DNA of 47,792 nucleotides. Source: DASUHT01 sp038230835. Lineage in GTDB: Bacteria; Actinomycetota; Thermoleophilia; Gaiellales; JAICJC01. The notes below the pieces were generated by a model, which saw nothing but the letters and a program-made list of their open reading frames with translations, ran no database searches and had not been told where the DNA came from. The DNA is taken from NCBI GenBank assembly GCA_038230835.1, contig JBBRMM010000026.1:1-47792 (forward strand), in the 5' to 3' direction. This document shows, in pieces, positions 7,384 through 16,049 of this stretch. Each line of letters begins with the position of its first letter. Positions within the stretch are counted from its first letter, which is position 1. The position numbers were made by a program, and so were the translations under genes.

Positions 7384-8676
7384 TCAGCCGCCGGCGGTGA
7401 ACGCGGCGTACCCGTTCTGCCAGATTGCCTGTCCGGCGTTCGTGAGCGTCATCTCCTGCAGCGAGCCGGCGCCGAAGTCCTCGGTCGTCAGGATGGCGTC
7501 GCGCGCGAACTCCGGGAACGTGCCGTCGCTGATCAGCGTGTCGGGGTGCAGCTCGGACAGCGGTGGCTGGTAGCCGTTGTAGTTGAGGAAGTTGCTCTTC
7601 GCCACCTTGACGTCGTTGATGTAGTTGAGCCACAGGTGCGAGAGCACCGGCTTCTGCGTGGTCGCGCAGATCGACCAGCAGTCGTTCTGCACGGGGACGT
7701 GGCCCTTCGGGGCCTTCCAGTACGACAGCACCTTCGACGTCGCCCCCTTGGGCGAGAACGTGTAGTAGTCCAGGCACCCCACGAGCATGTCGCCCGACCA
7801 CGCCTGGTGCAGCCACGTCTTGTCGGCGGGGACGTCCTGGAACTGGGTGTCGTCGAGCCTGATGTTGCAGATCGAGTTGAGCTGCTTGAGGTCGGCGACC
7901 GCGCGGTTGATCAGTTTGGGATCCTCGGTGTTGATGTTCGCGATACCTTTGCGCAGAAGCGCCATCGCAATCGTCTCGCGGGGCTCGGTGAGCAACGCCA
8001 CCTTGCCCTTGTAGGCCTCCGAATTCCAGAAGATGTCCCACGGCTGGGGCATCGAGGCGATGTCCTCGGTGACGTGGTCGTTGCGCCACAGGATCCCGGT
8101 GGCGTAAGTGGTGTACGGGACGGTATAGCGCGAGCCCTGATCGTAGAACGGGCTCTGCAGCGACGGCCAGACGTTCTTCAGGTTCGGGATGTAGTCGAGG
8201 TTGAGCGGCTTGATCAGCTTGGCGACCACCGACCGCTCGACGTTGTCCGGCGTCATCTCCATCACGTCGGGGTGGACGCCGCCGGCGGCCAGGCGCGCGA
8301 TCCCGGAGTTGATGTCCTGGAAGCTCGTGAGCTGGACGGTCACGCCGTACTTCTTGCCGAACGCCTTCATGGCTGCGGGGTCGAGGTACTGCGGATAGTT
8401 GTAGATGTTGAACGTGCCACCGGTCTCGACCGGCAGATTGGACGCGATCGGGTCCTCCCAGTACTTGAGCAGGACCGGCGGCTGGTCGGGGCGGGCGAGC
8501 CTGTAGCCGCCGGGGCCGACCACCTGTCCATTGCTGCCGGTGGTTGCCGTGGGCGTTGTCGAGTTGCCGCAGGCGGCGAGTAGACCGCCTGCGCTGGAAA
8601 GGCCGAGCGCGGCTCCTCCTGAGCGAAGCAGGAAGTCACGACGGTTGAGCGCTGAGCGGCGTTCCTTTGGATGCAT
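7384..8676 (-). CDS. potD: polyamine-type substrate-binding lipoprotein (PotD-like)
   Basis: This 430-residue extracellular solute-binding protein captures the substrate for the PotABC importer. The N-terminus has a twin-arginine motif (N-R-R-D-F-L-L-R) and a lipobox ending LLAAC, with lipidated Cys36, then a Ser/Thr-rich linker. It is therefore probably exported folded by Tat and anchored outside the membrane. The body has the PotD fold pattern with Y-N-Y-P-Q-Y-L-D-P near 115 and PYTTYATGILWR in the middle. A GGAGGG site precedes the ATG. It lies 55 nt after the Rieske oxygenase in the same operon. Ligand specificity (putrescine, spermidine or another amine) is not decided by the sequence. 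Confidence 0.88.
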   Translation of the reverse strand: MHPKERRSALNRRDFLLRSGGAALGLSSAGGLLAACGNSTTPTATTGSNGQVVGPGGYRLARPDQPPVLLKYWEDPIASNLPVETGGTFNIYNYPQYLDPAAMKAFGKKYGVTVQLTSFQDINSGIARLAAGGVHPDVMEMTPDNVERSVVAKLIKPLNLDYIPNLKNVWPSLQSPFYDQGSRYTVPYTTYATGILWRNDHVTEDIASMPQPWDIFWNSEAYKGKVALLTEPRETIAMALLRKGIANINTEDPKLINRAVADLKQLNSICNIRLDDTQFQDVPADKTWLHQAWSGDMLVGCLDYYTFSPKGATSKVLSYWKAPKGHVPVQNDCWSICATTQKPVLSHLWLNYINDVKVAKSNFLNYNGYQPPLSELHPDTLISDGTFPEFARDAILTTEDFGAGSLQEMTLTNAGQAIWQNGYAAFTAGG

Positions 8677-8731
8677 CAGTTTTCCCTTCCCTCCGGTGAG
8701 CGGATCATCGTGACCGCTACATGTGGCTGTG

Positions 8732-9889
8732 TCAAGTGGCCAACGCGGGGGCGTCCGCGGCCAGTGCGCCGAGTCCCTCTCGTTCGTCGTCGTTCGCAGC
8801 GGCGGGAATCGCGGCCCGCACCAGGTCGTGAAAGTGTTTCAGGCCATTCTCTCGCGCGCCCAGGATGCCGGCCCGGTAGAGGCTCGAGCCGAGGCCCTCC
8901 TGCACCCGGGCGGTCAGATCGTTGTCCTCGTCCTGGACGAGCATGTTGACGCGGTTGTTCAGCCGTCGCACGAGCGTGTGCCGGCGGCCGTTGTCCTCGG
9001 GCGCGCGGAACGAGTGCCAGTGGGTGGCGGTGCGCCGCTCGTCGATCGGGTAGTTGGTCCAGAAGTCGATCTGGTCCGGGTACAGGTTCCAGGTCATGCC
9101 CGGGAACGCGAACACGTACGACCATGACTCGCGGGCCTCCGCGTTCAGTCCCGGCATGGGCCGCATGAGCCGCTGGTAGAGGCGTTCCTGGAGGTTCTTG
9201 GAGCGCTTGTCGCGCAGCGGGCTGCGCACGTACGAGACCTTCGACTCGTCCGTGTGGACGATGTAGCGCTTGTAGTCCAGGAGCCGCAGCAGGCCAGGGT
9301 GGCCAACCGGGATGTGGTAGCCCTCCAGGTAGTTGTCGATCGAGTTCTTCCAGTTGATCGGCAGCACGGCCCGGCCCGAGGTGTGGTGCACCAGGCGCTC
9401 GCAGCGGTACGGCGCCATCAGGTCGGCGAACGGCCCCAGGTACTCCTCGAGCGGCTCCGGATCCGGGTCGAGGGTTGCGAACACGAACCCCGCGGCCTGA
9501 GCGCAGCGAAGCGGCCACAAGCCGTTGATGTCCTTGTCGAAGCCCGGGAATCCGGACTTCTCCGGCACGCCCAGCAGACGGCCGTCCAGGCCGTACGTCC
9601 ACCCGTGGTAGGGACACCGCAGCGCCTTGCCGCAGTTGCCCGAGCCGTCGGCGATCCGGGCGCCACGATGCCGGCACACGTTCGAGAACGCCCGCAACTC
9701 GTCGTCCTGGCCGCGGATGACCACGATCGGCTCGCCGGCGATCGTCTCCGACAGGTAGTCGCCGGGCGCGCCCAGCTGGCTCACGTGGCCCACCAGCAGC
9801 CACGTCCGGCGCCAGACCGCGCGCTGCTCGGCCGCGAAGAATTCCGGCGACCGATAGGTCCAGGCGGGGAGCGTTCGAGTAGGGTCCAT
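8732..9889 (-). CDS. Rieske non-heme iron oxygenase, probable amine-type
   Basis: This 385-residue oxygenase alpha subunit has the Rieske ligands C72-x-H74 and C92-x2-H95 (CRHRG, CPYHGW). In the catalytic domain E189-x2-H192-x4-H197 holds the mononuclear iron. Glutamate at the bridging position, where naphthalene-type dioxygenases have Asp, is usual in the oxygenases that attack carnitine, glycine betaine and stachydrine. It is the first gene of an operon with a polyamine-type importer and is divergent from a TetR gene followed by an amine oxidase. An N-dealkylating amine oxygenase is the best guess. No dedicated reductase gene is next to it; the reductase and ferredoxin at 29583-30921 are far away. 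Confidence 0.85.
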   Translation of the reverse strand: MDPTRTLPAWTYRSPEFFAAEQRAVWRRTWLLVGHVSQLGAPGDYLSETIAGEPIVVIRGQDDELRAFSNVCRHRGARIADGSGNCGKALRCPYHGWTYGLDGRLLGVPEKSGFPGFDKDINGLWPLRCAQAAGFVFATLDPDPEPLEEYLGPFADLMAPYRCERLVHHTSGRAVLPINWKNSIDNYLEGYHIPVGHPGLLRLLDYKRYIVHTDESKVSYVRSPLRDKRSKNLQERLYQRLMRPMPGLNAEARESWSYVFAFPGMTWNLYPDQIDFWTNYPIDERRTATHWHSFRAPEDNGRRHTLVRRLNNRVNMLVQDEDNDLTARVQEGLGSSLYRAGILGARENGLKHFHDLVRAAIPAAANDDEREGLGALAADAPALAT

Positions 9890-9932
9890 CGGGTGCGGTG
9901 GCTGACTGACCCATCAATCAACCGTGGGAGCA

Positions 9933-9961
9933 AGTAAAGCACGCACCGGGTGGGGCGTCAA
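9933..9961 (-). promoter_or_regulatory. promoter of the Rieske/potDBCA operon
   Basis: The minus strand reads TTGACG (complement of 9956-9961), a 17-bp spacer, then TTTACT (complement of 9933-9938). This is a good sigma-70-like promoter about 45 nt upstream of the oxygenase ATG. Its -35 box is the left arm of the inverted repeat at 9955-9978. Confidence 0.6.
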
Positions 9962-9978
9962 TGGGCAGGATTTGACGC
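9955..9978. promoter_or_regulatory. inverted-repeat operator, likely for the TetR protein
   Basis: A perfect inverted repeat GCGTCAA-N10-TTGACGC lies midway between the divergent oxygenase and TetR genes. Its length and symmetry suit a TetR-family operator. Both arms contain the -35 boxes of the two divergent promoters, so one bound dimer pair could shut off both operons. Confidence 0.6.
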
Positions 9979-10001
9979 GCCGCCCGCAAGGGTGGTATTC
10001 C
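9972..10001 (+). promoter_or_regulatory. promoter of the tetR operon
   Basis: TTGACG at 9972-9977, an 18-bp spacer and TATTCC at 9996-10001, about 40 nt before the TetR start. The -35 is the right arm of the shared inverted repeat, which predicts autoregulation. Confidence 0.5.
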
Positions 10002-10039
10002 TGTCTAACTGTGGCGTCAGTCAACCATCGGGGGAAGTG

Positions 10040-10624
10040 GTGAGCGAGCATCGACGGATCGCCATTCTGGAGGCGGCCTGCAGGGTCATCGCTCGGGTCG
10101 GCATCGACCGGTTGCGGATGAGCGACGTGGCCGCCGAGGCCGGCGTTTCCACGGCGCTCGTGCACTACTACTGCGCCACCCGTGCGGCGCTGCTCGAGCA
10201 GGCGTTCCTGCACGCCGACGAGCGCGCCACTCGGGCCGAGGAGCGGCTGGCGGCGAACACCCCCCCGGTGGAGCGGATCGAACGCCTGCTGCTGCTCTAC
10301 ATGACCGAGGGCTCGGAGATCTACGAGAGCTGGATCCTGTGGCGGGAGATGTGGACACACGCGTTGTTCGACCCTCGCCTGCGGCCGGTGCTGGCCGAGG
10401 CCTACATCGGGTGGGCGCGCGGGATGGCCGAGATCGTGCGCGAGGGGCAGGCGGACGGGTCGATCGCCTCGGCCGCCGACCCCGAGTCGGTCGCCTGGCG
10501 GCTGACGGCGTTGACCGAGGGGCTGGGGCCGGTGATGCTGCTGGGCATGCTCGATCGGGGCCGCACGATCGAGCTGGTGCGCGAGGCGGTCGCGCTCGAG
10601 CTGGGCACCGGGAGCGGCGGGTGA
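10040..10624 (+). CDS. TetR family transcriptional regulator
   Basis: This protein has about 194 residues with an N-terminal helix-turn-helix (AILEAACRVIARVGIDRLRMSDVAAEAGVSTALVHYYC region, residues about 5-42) and a helical ligand domain of the TetR_C type. The GTG at 10040 follows GGGGGA directly; a GTG at 10037 is equally possible, and the longer frame from 9950 would run through the promoter. It is divergent from the Rieske/pot operon and coupled to a hypothetical gene and an amine oxidase. It probably senses the amine or a breakdown product and represses both directions through the inverted repeat at 9955-9978. Confidence 0.85.
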   Translation: MSEHRRIAILEAACRVIARVGIDRLRMSDVAAEAGVSTALVHYYCATRAALLEQAFLHADERATRAEERLAANTPPVERIERLLLLYMTEGSEIYESWILWREMWTHALFDPRLRPVLAEAYIGWARGMAEIVREGQADGSIASAADPESVAWRLTALTEGLGPVMLLGMLDRGRTIELVREAVALELGTGSGG

Positions 10625-11001
10625 CTGCGGTCGCCGCCGCCGATCGCTGGCTGTTCCTGACGCCCGAGCCGGAGGTCGAGCTGCCCGCCGCGGTCGCCGC
10701 CCTGGCCGCGGCGCTGAGCGAGCCGGCACGCGGCGAGCGCGAGGAGACGGCGCTGGTCGAGGCGATCGTGCTGCACGGCCAGTACGCGGAGTGGCTCGGG
10801 TACCTGCGCGACCGCCGCGTGCTGCTCGAGCGCTACCTGGAGCGGTTCGGGCCCGACGCGCTGGCCGGGCATGTGGTGGACGTGCTCAACAACCACCACC
10901 AGCTCGCCCTCACCGTGCCCGATCGCGCGGGTCTTGCCGACGCGGAGCGCGGGCGGGTGGCCGAGCTGATGCGCGCGGTCCACGGGCCGACCGCTCGATG
11001 A
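10621..11001 (+). CDS. hypothetical protein in the amine-oxidase operon
   Basis: This 126-residue, mostly helical soluble protein is not one I recognise. It has an Ala/Leu-rich N-terminal half, a central LHGQYAEWLGYLRDRRVLLE helix and a VLNNHHQLALTV segment. It has no signal peptide, membrane segment or cysteine pair. The GTG start overlaps the tetR stop and its TGA overlaps the amine-oxidase ATG (ATGA), so it is translationally locked between the two. The coding frame is supported by those overlaps and by the lack of any competing frame. It could be an accessory or regulatory subunit. Confidence 0.65.
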   Translation: MTAVAAADRWLFLTPEPEVELPAAVAALAAALSEPARGEREETALVEAIVLHGQYAEWLGYLRDRRVLLERYLERFGPDALAGHVVDVLNNHHQLALTVPDRAGLADAERGRVAELMRAVHGPTAR

Positions 11002-12305
11002 CCGACGTGCTGGTGGTCGGCGCGGGGCTGGCCGGGCTGTCCGCCGCCCGCGACCTGATGAACGCTGGTGCGGATGTCGTGTGCCTCGAGGCGCGCGACC
11101 GCCCGGGTGGGCGCGTGCATCAGGAGACGCTTGAGGACGGCCGGATCGTGCAGATGGGCGGCGAGCTGATCGGGGCCTTCCACACCGGCTATCTCGGCCT
11201 GATCGCGGAGCTCGGGCTGACCACGCGACCCAGCTACGTCGCCGAGCCCGGGCAGCTGACCTGGGATCTCGTGGAGGGCATCCACGTCGGCGACGACGCG
11301 CCGTGGATGAGCGACGCCGAGCGCGCCGACGGCCGCCGCATCGACGCGCTGCTTGCGAAGCTCGCCGCGACGGTCGATCCGGCCGATCCCTGGAGCCACC
11401 CGGATGCCACCCGGCTCGATCGGATCTCGGTGGCCGCGTGGATGCGGCAGGTGGGGGCGCGGCCGGCCACGCTCCGCGCCCGCGAGCTGATGGCCCTGGG
11501 CGTCGCATCGGGTTCGGGCGAGCGCACGTCGCTGCTGTCGGTACTGCGGGCCGACGCGGTGGCCGGCGCGCTGGGCAGCTACGACCTGGAGGCCTGGGAG
11601 GGAATGACCGTCGCGCAGGGCAGCGCCTCGGTCGCGCTGCGGATGGCCGACCAGTTGGGCGAGCGGTTGCGGCTGGACGAACCGGTGCGCGCCATCACCG
11701 TCGGTCGCCGGGTGACGGTGGACATGGCATCCGGCGAGCGACTGGAGGCCGCTGCGGTGGTGTGCGCCGTGCCGGCCGGCCCGCTCCGGAACATCCGCAT
11801 CGACGGGCTGTCGGCCGAGCGGCTGGCGTCGCTGCATCACCTCCGGCATGCGCTGGCCGCCAAGGTCGTCGTGGCCTATCCCACCTCGTTCTGGCGCGAG
11901 GCCGGCCAGAGCGGGCTGGCCGAGGGCGAGAACCTGCTGGGATCGACCTGGCCGCAGTCCGAAGGTGTGCTGTCGATCCTGGTGGCGCCCGAGCGGCTCT
12001 CGCATCATCACGCGGCTCCGCCCGACCTGCGCCGGCGCGAGACGCTGGCCGAACTGGTGCGCATGTACGGCGATCGGGCGTCCGAGCCGGTCGCCTACCT
12101 CGAGGCTGACTGGGGAGCCGATCCGTACACGCTGGGCTACGTCACGCAATGGGCGCCCGGCGACGTGACCGGGGTCGGGCCGCTCCACGGCAAGCACGAG
12201 CCGCCGTTCTACGTCGCCGGCTCGGACCACTGGGTGGCGGGGTACATGGAGGGTGCGGTGCGCACGGGTCGGGCAGCGGCGGCCGCCGTGCTGGAGGCTG
12301 CGTAG
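10998..12305 (+). CDS. FAD-dependent amine oxidase
   Basis: This 435-residue member of the flavin monoamine oxidase family oxidises primary or secondary amines to imines, giving aldehyde, ammonia or amine, and hydrogen peroxide. It opens with the FAD-binding motif VVGAGLAGLSAARDL, followed by CLEARDRPGGRVHQ, and continues with the GGELIG segment where the flavin sits. The C-terminal FYVAGSDHW-x-x-G-Y-M-E-G-A segment is the second FAD-contact motif. Its position beside a polyamine-type importer and a TetR gene suggests putrescine/spermidine or an N-dealkylated amine as substrate. The start overlaps the preceding gene by four bases. Confidence 0.88.
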   Translation: MTDVLVVGAGLAGLSAARDLMNAGADVVCLEARDRPGGRVHQETLEDGRIVQMGGELIGAFHTGYLGLIAELGLTTRPSYVAEPGQLTWDLVEGIHVGDDAPWMSDAERADGRRIDALLAKLAATVDPADPWSHPDATRLDRISVAAWMRQVGARPATLRARELMALGVASGSGERTSLLSVLRADAVAGALGSYDLEAWEGMTVAQGSASVALRMADQLGERLRLDEPVRAITVGRRVTVDMASGERLEAAAVVCAVPAGPLRNIRIDGLSAERLASLHHLRHALAAKVVVAYPTSFWREAGQSGLAEGENLLGSTWPQSEGVLSILVAPERLSHHHAAPPDLRRRETLAELVRMYGDRASEPVAYLEADWGADPYTLGYVTQWAPGDVTGVGPLHGKHEPPFYVAGSDHWVAGYMEGAVRTGRAAAAAVLEAA

Positions 12306-12352
12306 CTGCGACTGCGTCGCGTCCGGCGGCGGTCGTGCGAGCATGAGCGACC

Positions 12353-14407
12353 ATGGCGCGAGACCTCACACCCCTTTTCGATCCGCGGTCGGTGGCGATC
12401 GTCGGCGCGTCCAACGACCCCGCCAAATGGGGCAACTGGTTGGCCCGCGGGGCGCTCACGGGTGGACACCGGCGCCCGGTGTATCTGATCAACCGCAACG
12501 GCGGCCAGGTGCTCGGTCACGAGACCTACCGGTCGCTGGAGGAGCTCCCGGACGCTCCCGACCTGGTGGTGGTGGCGGTTCCGGCCGGCGCGTTCGAGCA
12601 GACGGTGGATGCGGCGCTGGCGAAGGGTGCGCGTGCGTTGGTCGGGATCACCGCCGGCCTCGGCGAGTCGGGGCCGGAGGGACTGGAGCGCGAGCGGGCG
12701 CTCGTGCAGCGGGTACGCGACGCGGGGGCGCTGCTGCTGGGCCCCAACTGTCTTGGAGTGTTCGACGCCGGGGCGGAGCTGGGGCTGGCGTCCAACGAGT
12801 TTCCGGCAGGGTCGATCGGGCTGGTGTCGCAGAGCGGCAACCTGGCCCTGGAGGTGGGCCTGATGGCCCGCCTGTACGGCCTCGGATTCTCGCGCTTCGC
12901 CTCGATCGGCAACCAGGCGGACGTCGATCTGGCCGAGCTGGTGGCGGCCCTCGGCGAGCACGAGCCCACGCGGCTGATCGCGATCTACGCCGAGGACTTC
13001 CGCGACGGTCGTGCGTTCGTCAACGCGGCCGCCCACGCCGGCAAGCCGGTGGTGCTGCTGACGGTCGGCCGCAGCGACGCCGGCGGCCGGGCGGCCCAGT
13101 CCCATACCGGAGCGCTGGTCAGCGAATTCAACGTCGTCGAGGCGGCCGCTCGCCGCGCGGGTGCGCACATGGTGTCCACCCCGGCGCAGATGGTCGACCT
13201 CGCCCAGGCGCTGCTGCAGCCCCGCCGGCTGGCCGGGAACCGGGTCGCCGTGCTGGGCGACGGCGGTGGACACGGCGCGGTGGCCAGCGATGTCGCGGCA
13301 GCGGCCGGGTTCGAGCTGCCGGGGTTGTCGGACGCGCTCCAGAGCCAGCTCAAGGCGTCGCTGCCCCCGACCGCCGTGGCGGCGAACCCGGTCGACCTGG
13401 CCGGGGGCGGCGAGCAGGACTTCTTCTCGTTCTCCCGCACCGCCCGCGGCCTGCTCGAGTCGGGAGAGGTGGACGGCGTGCTGATGACCGGCTACTTCGG
13501 CGGCTACAGCCAGTACTCGGACGAGTTCCTGGGGGCCGAGACGGAGGTGGCGGGCGAGATCGCCCGCGCGGCGGTCGACAGCGGTCGTCCACTGGTCGCC
13601 CAGTCCATGTACCACGACGCCGCGCCCAACCAGGCTCTGCGCGCGGCCGGGGTGCCGGTGTACGCGACCATCGAGGCCGCGGTGGCGGCGCTGGCCGCCC
13701 TCGCCGAGCGTCCTCAGCCGCCGGGCGTGGCCGCGCTACCGCTGGCCGACTCCGCGCCGGTGGACAGCGGCTACTTCGCCTCCCGGCGCTTGCTCGAGGC
13801 GGCGGGAGTGCCGTTCGTCGCCGCGCGCGAGGTCGGCAGCCGGCCCGAGGCCGTGGCCGCAGCGGCGGAGCTCGGCTACCCGATTGTGCTCAAAGCCCTG
13901 GGCCTCGTGCACAAGTCGGACGCCGGTGGGGTGGTGGTCGGCATCACCGGTGAGGCCGATCTCGGCGAGGCGTTCGACCGGCTGGCGCGCAGCCTGAGCC
14001 CGCCCAGCTTCTCGGTCGAGCGGATGGCGCCGCTCTCCGAGGGGCTGGAGCTGATCATCGGCACCCGCATGCACGCTCGCTTCGGGCCTGCCGTCATGGT
14101 CGGGCTGGGCGGCATCTACGCCGAGCTGTTCAAGGAGACGGCTGTCGAGCTGACGCCGGTCACGCAGCTCGACGCCGAGCGCATGCTGCGGTCGCTGCGA
14201 GGGTCGGCCCTGCTCACCGGTGCCCGTGGGGCGGCGGCGCTCGACGTGGTTGCGGCCGCCGGAGCCGTGGTGGCGCTCTCCGGGCTGGCGGCGACGCGCA
14301 CGGACATAGCCGAGATCGACGTCAACCCGTTGCTGGTGACGCCGACAGGGGCGCTGGGGCTGGATGCGCGGATCATCCTCACAGAAGGAGAGAGCGATGC
14401 TGACTGA
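12353..14407 (+). CDS. ADP-forming acyl-CoA synthetase (fused alpha-beta)
   Basis: This 684-residue enzyme of the NDP-forming acyl-CoA synthetase superfamily interconverts acyl-CoA plus ADP/Pi and free acid, CoA and ATP. It has an N-terminal CoA-binding Rossmann domain (SVAIVGASNDPAKWG), a succinyl-CoA-ligase-like middle with the phosphorylated histidine in Q-S-H-T-G-A-L (H251), and a C-terminal ATP-grasp domain (VLKALGLVHKSDAGGV). It lies 47 nt after the amine oxidase and overlaps the SDR start by 11 nt. It may activate or release the acid made from the oxidised amine. The substrate is not determined. Confidence 0.87.
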   Translation: MARDLTPLFDPRSVAIVGASNDPAKWGNWLARGALTGGHRRPVYLINRNGGQVLGHETYRSLEELPDAPDLVVVAVPAGAFEQTVDAALAKGARALVGITAGLGESGPEGLERERALVQRVRDAGALLLGPNCLGVFDAGAELGLASNEFPAGSIGLVSQSGNLALEVGLMARLYGLGFSRFASIGNQADVDLAELVAALGEHEPTRLIAIYAEDFRDGRAFVNAAAHAGKPVVLLTVGRSDAGGRAAQSHTGALVSEFNVVEAAARRAGAHMVSTPAQMVDLAQALLQPRRLAGNRVAVLGDGGGHGAVASDVAAAAGFELPGLSDALQSQLKASLPPTAVAANPVDLAGGGEQDFFSFSRTARGLLESGEVDGVLMTGYFGGYSQYSDEFLGAETEVAGEIARAAVDSGRPLVAQSMYHDAAPNQALRAAGVPVYATIEAAVAALAALAERPQPPGVAALPLADSAPVDSGYFASRRLLEAAGVPFVAAREVGSRPEAVAAAAELGYPIVLKALGLVHKSDAGGVVVGITGEADLGEAFDRLARSLSPPSFSVERMAPLSEGLELIIGTRMHARFGPAVMVGLGGIYAELFKETAVELTPVTQLDAERMLRSLRGSALLTGARGAAALDVVAAAGAVVALSGLAATRTDIAEIDVNPLLVTPTGALGLDARIILTEGESDAD

Positions 14408-15203
14408 GGGCAGCTTTACCGGCCAGGTGGCCGTGATCACCGGGGGCGGCAGCGGCATGGGCCGCGCCATGGCTCTCGAGTTCGCCCGTCTGGGAGCGGC
14501 GGTGGTGGTCGCCGGGCGACGTCCCGAGCCGCTTGCGGAGACCGCCCGGCTGATCGAGGAGTTGGGCGGCACGGCGCTGGCCGAGTCCACCGACGTGCGC
14601 GACCCCGAGCAGGTGGACGCGCTCATGAACGCCGCGGTCGACACCTTCGGCCGGCTCGACGTGCTGGTCAACAACGCCGCCGGCAACTTCGTGGTCAAGG
14701 CCGAGGAGCTGTCACCCAATGGCTGGCGGGCCGTCACGTCGATCGTGCTCGACGGCGGGTTCCTGTGCGCACGCGCAGCCGGTCGCCAGATGATCGACCA
14801 GGGCGAGGGTGGTTCGATCGTGAGTGTCATCGCAAGCTATGCCTGGACCGGCGGGCCCGGCACGGTGCACTCGGCTGCAGCCAAGGCCGGCCTGCTGGCG
14901 ATGACCCGCACCCTTGCCGTCGAGTGGGCGCCTCATAAGATCCGCGTGAACACGATCTGCCCCGGGCCGACCGAGACCGAGGGCGCGGGGGCCGCGTTGT
15001 GGCCGACTCCTGAGGACGAGGCGCGGGTGATCGGCACCGTCCCGGCCGGGAGGATGGCGTCGGTCGAGGAGATCGCATGGTGGACGACCGCGCTCTGCTC
15101 GCGTTATGCGGGGTACATCACCGGTGAGAACCTGACCATCGACGGCGGCCAGTGGCTCGAGCAGGAGAGCTTCATGCCGGCGCTCGGCAAGACGCCGCGG
15201 TGA
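14397..15203 (+). CDS. SDR oxidoreductase, 2,4-dienoyl-CoA-reductase-like
   Basis: This 268-residue Rossmann-fold oxidoreductase has cofactor motif TGGGSGMG, NNAAG and a C-terminal ITGENLTIDGGQWL end. The usual catalytic Y-x3-K is replaced by H-S-A-A-A-K, while a Tyr stands earlier in the ASYAWTG stretch. This arrangement and the P-G-P-T-E-T-E-G-A segment recall mitochondrial-type 2,4-dienoyl-CoA reductases, which clear double bonds in beta-oxidation. The ATG at 14397 is chosen because GAAGGAG precedes it; a longer frame would start inside the synthetase gene. It is coupled to the CoA ligase upstream and the GNAT downstream. Confidence 0.8.
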   Translation: MLTEGSFTGQVAVITGGGSGMGRAMALEFARLGAAVVVAGRRPEPLAETARLIEELGGTALAESTDVRDPEQVDALMNAAVDTFGRLDVLVNNAAGNFVVKAEELSPNGWRAVTSIVLDGGFLCARAAGRQMIDQGEGGSIVSVIASYAWTGGPGTVHSAAAKAGLLAMTRTLAVEWAPHKIRVNTICPGPTETEGAGAALWPTPEDEARVIGTVPAGRMASVEEIAWWTTALCSRYAGYITGENLTIDGGQWLEQESFMPALGKTPR

Positions 15204-15982
15204 GCGTTCCGGACGCGGTCACACTGGAGCGAGCCGAGGCCGAGGCGTGGGCCGACCTGTTCGCCGCTCGCGCGGTCCAGATCGGGGACGCCGTGTGCAC
15301 GATCGTGCCCGAGGTGCCCAGTCTGATGATCAATCGGGTGGTCGGGCTGGGCATGTCGGCTGCGGCCACCGACGACGACCTCGACCGCATCGCCGAGTCG
15401 TTCGGAGAGGTGCCGCACACGATCGCGATCGCCCCCGCCGCCCGCCCGGCCGATCTGTCCGACCGACTCCGCGCGCGGGGCTACGAGCCGGGGTACGCGT
15501 GGGTCAAGTTCCATCGTCACGCAGGCCGGCCCGCGGCGGCGGCGACCGAACTGCGGGTGGACCTCGCGGCACCCGCGGCGGCGCGTTCGTTCGCGGATGT
15601 GGTGGTCGAGGGGTACGGCATGCCGGTGGCCGCGGCACCGTTTCTGGAGGTGCTTCCCGGACGCCCGGGCTGGTCGTGCTACGTGGCCTGGGACGGCGAC
15701 ACGGCGGCCGCCGCCGGCGCCGTGTACGTCGGGCCTGCGGGAGCCTGGATGGGGATCGCCACGACGCTTCCGGCTCACCGAAGGCGGGGCGGACAGGGGG
15801 CGATCATGGTCGCGCGCATCCGCCGGTCGGCCGAGCTCGGTGCCACTCTCGTTGTGACCGAGACCGGGCAGAACCAGCCCGGACGCCCGAGCAGCTCCCA
15901 CGGGAACATCGTGCGGTTCGGATTCGAGCCGGCGTACGTGCGAGCGAACTACACCTCCCCCGCGCCGGCCGCCGCGGCCTGA
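15200..15982 (+). CDS. GNAT family N-acetyltransferase
   Basis: This protein has about 260 residues, with a divergent N-terminal half and a recognisable GNAT domain at the end. The domain has A-W-M-G-I-A-T-T-L-P-A-H-R-R-R-G-G-Q-G-A, the acetyl-CoA pyrophosphate-binding loop, followed by a helix and a V-R-F-G-F-E-P-A-Y terminal strand. The acceptor is unknown. The GTG start overlaps the SDR stop (GTGA), so it belongs to the same operon. Acetylation of an amine substrate or of an enzyme in the pathway would fit the neighbourhood, but the sequence does not show it. Confidence 0.75.
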   Translation: MSVPDAVTLERAEAEAWADLFAARAVQIGDAVCTIVPEVPSLMINRVVGLGMSAAATDDDLDRIAESFGEVPHTIAIAPAARPADLSDRLRARGYEPGYAWVKFHRHAGRPAAAATELRVDLAAPAAARSFADVVVEGYGMPVAAAPFLEVLPGRPGWSCYVAWDGDTAAAAGAVYVGPAGAWMGIATTLPAHRRRGGQGAIMVARIRRSAELGATLVVTETGQNQPGRPSSSHGNIVRFGFEPAYVRANYTSPAPAAAA

Positions 15983-16049
15983 TCGGCGTCGGCGACCAGG
16001 CCGGCTCCATCAAGGATTCGCGAAGCGGCGGGCGAAGTCCGGGTGACAG

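Noticed and set aside
12209..13615. Long minus-strand frames opposite the amine oxidase and acyl-CoA synthetase
   Set aside because: High GC leaves antisense frames open; no motif or ribosome site supports them.
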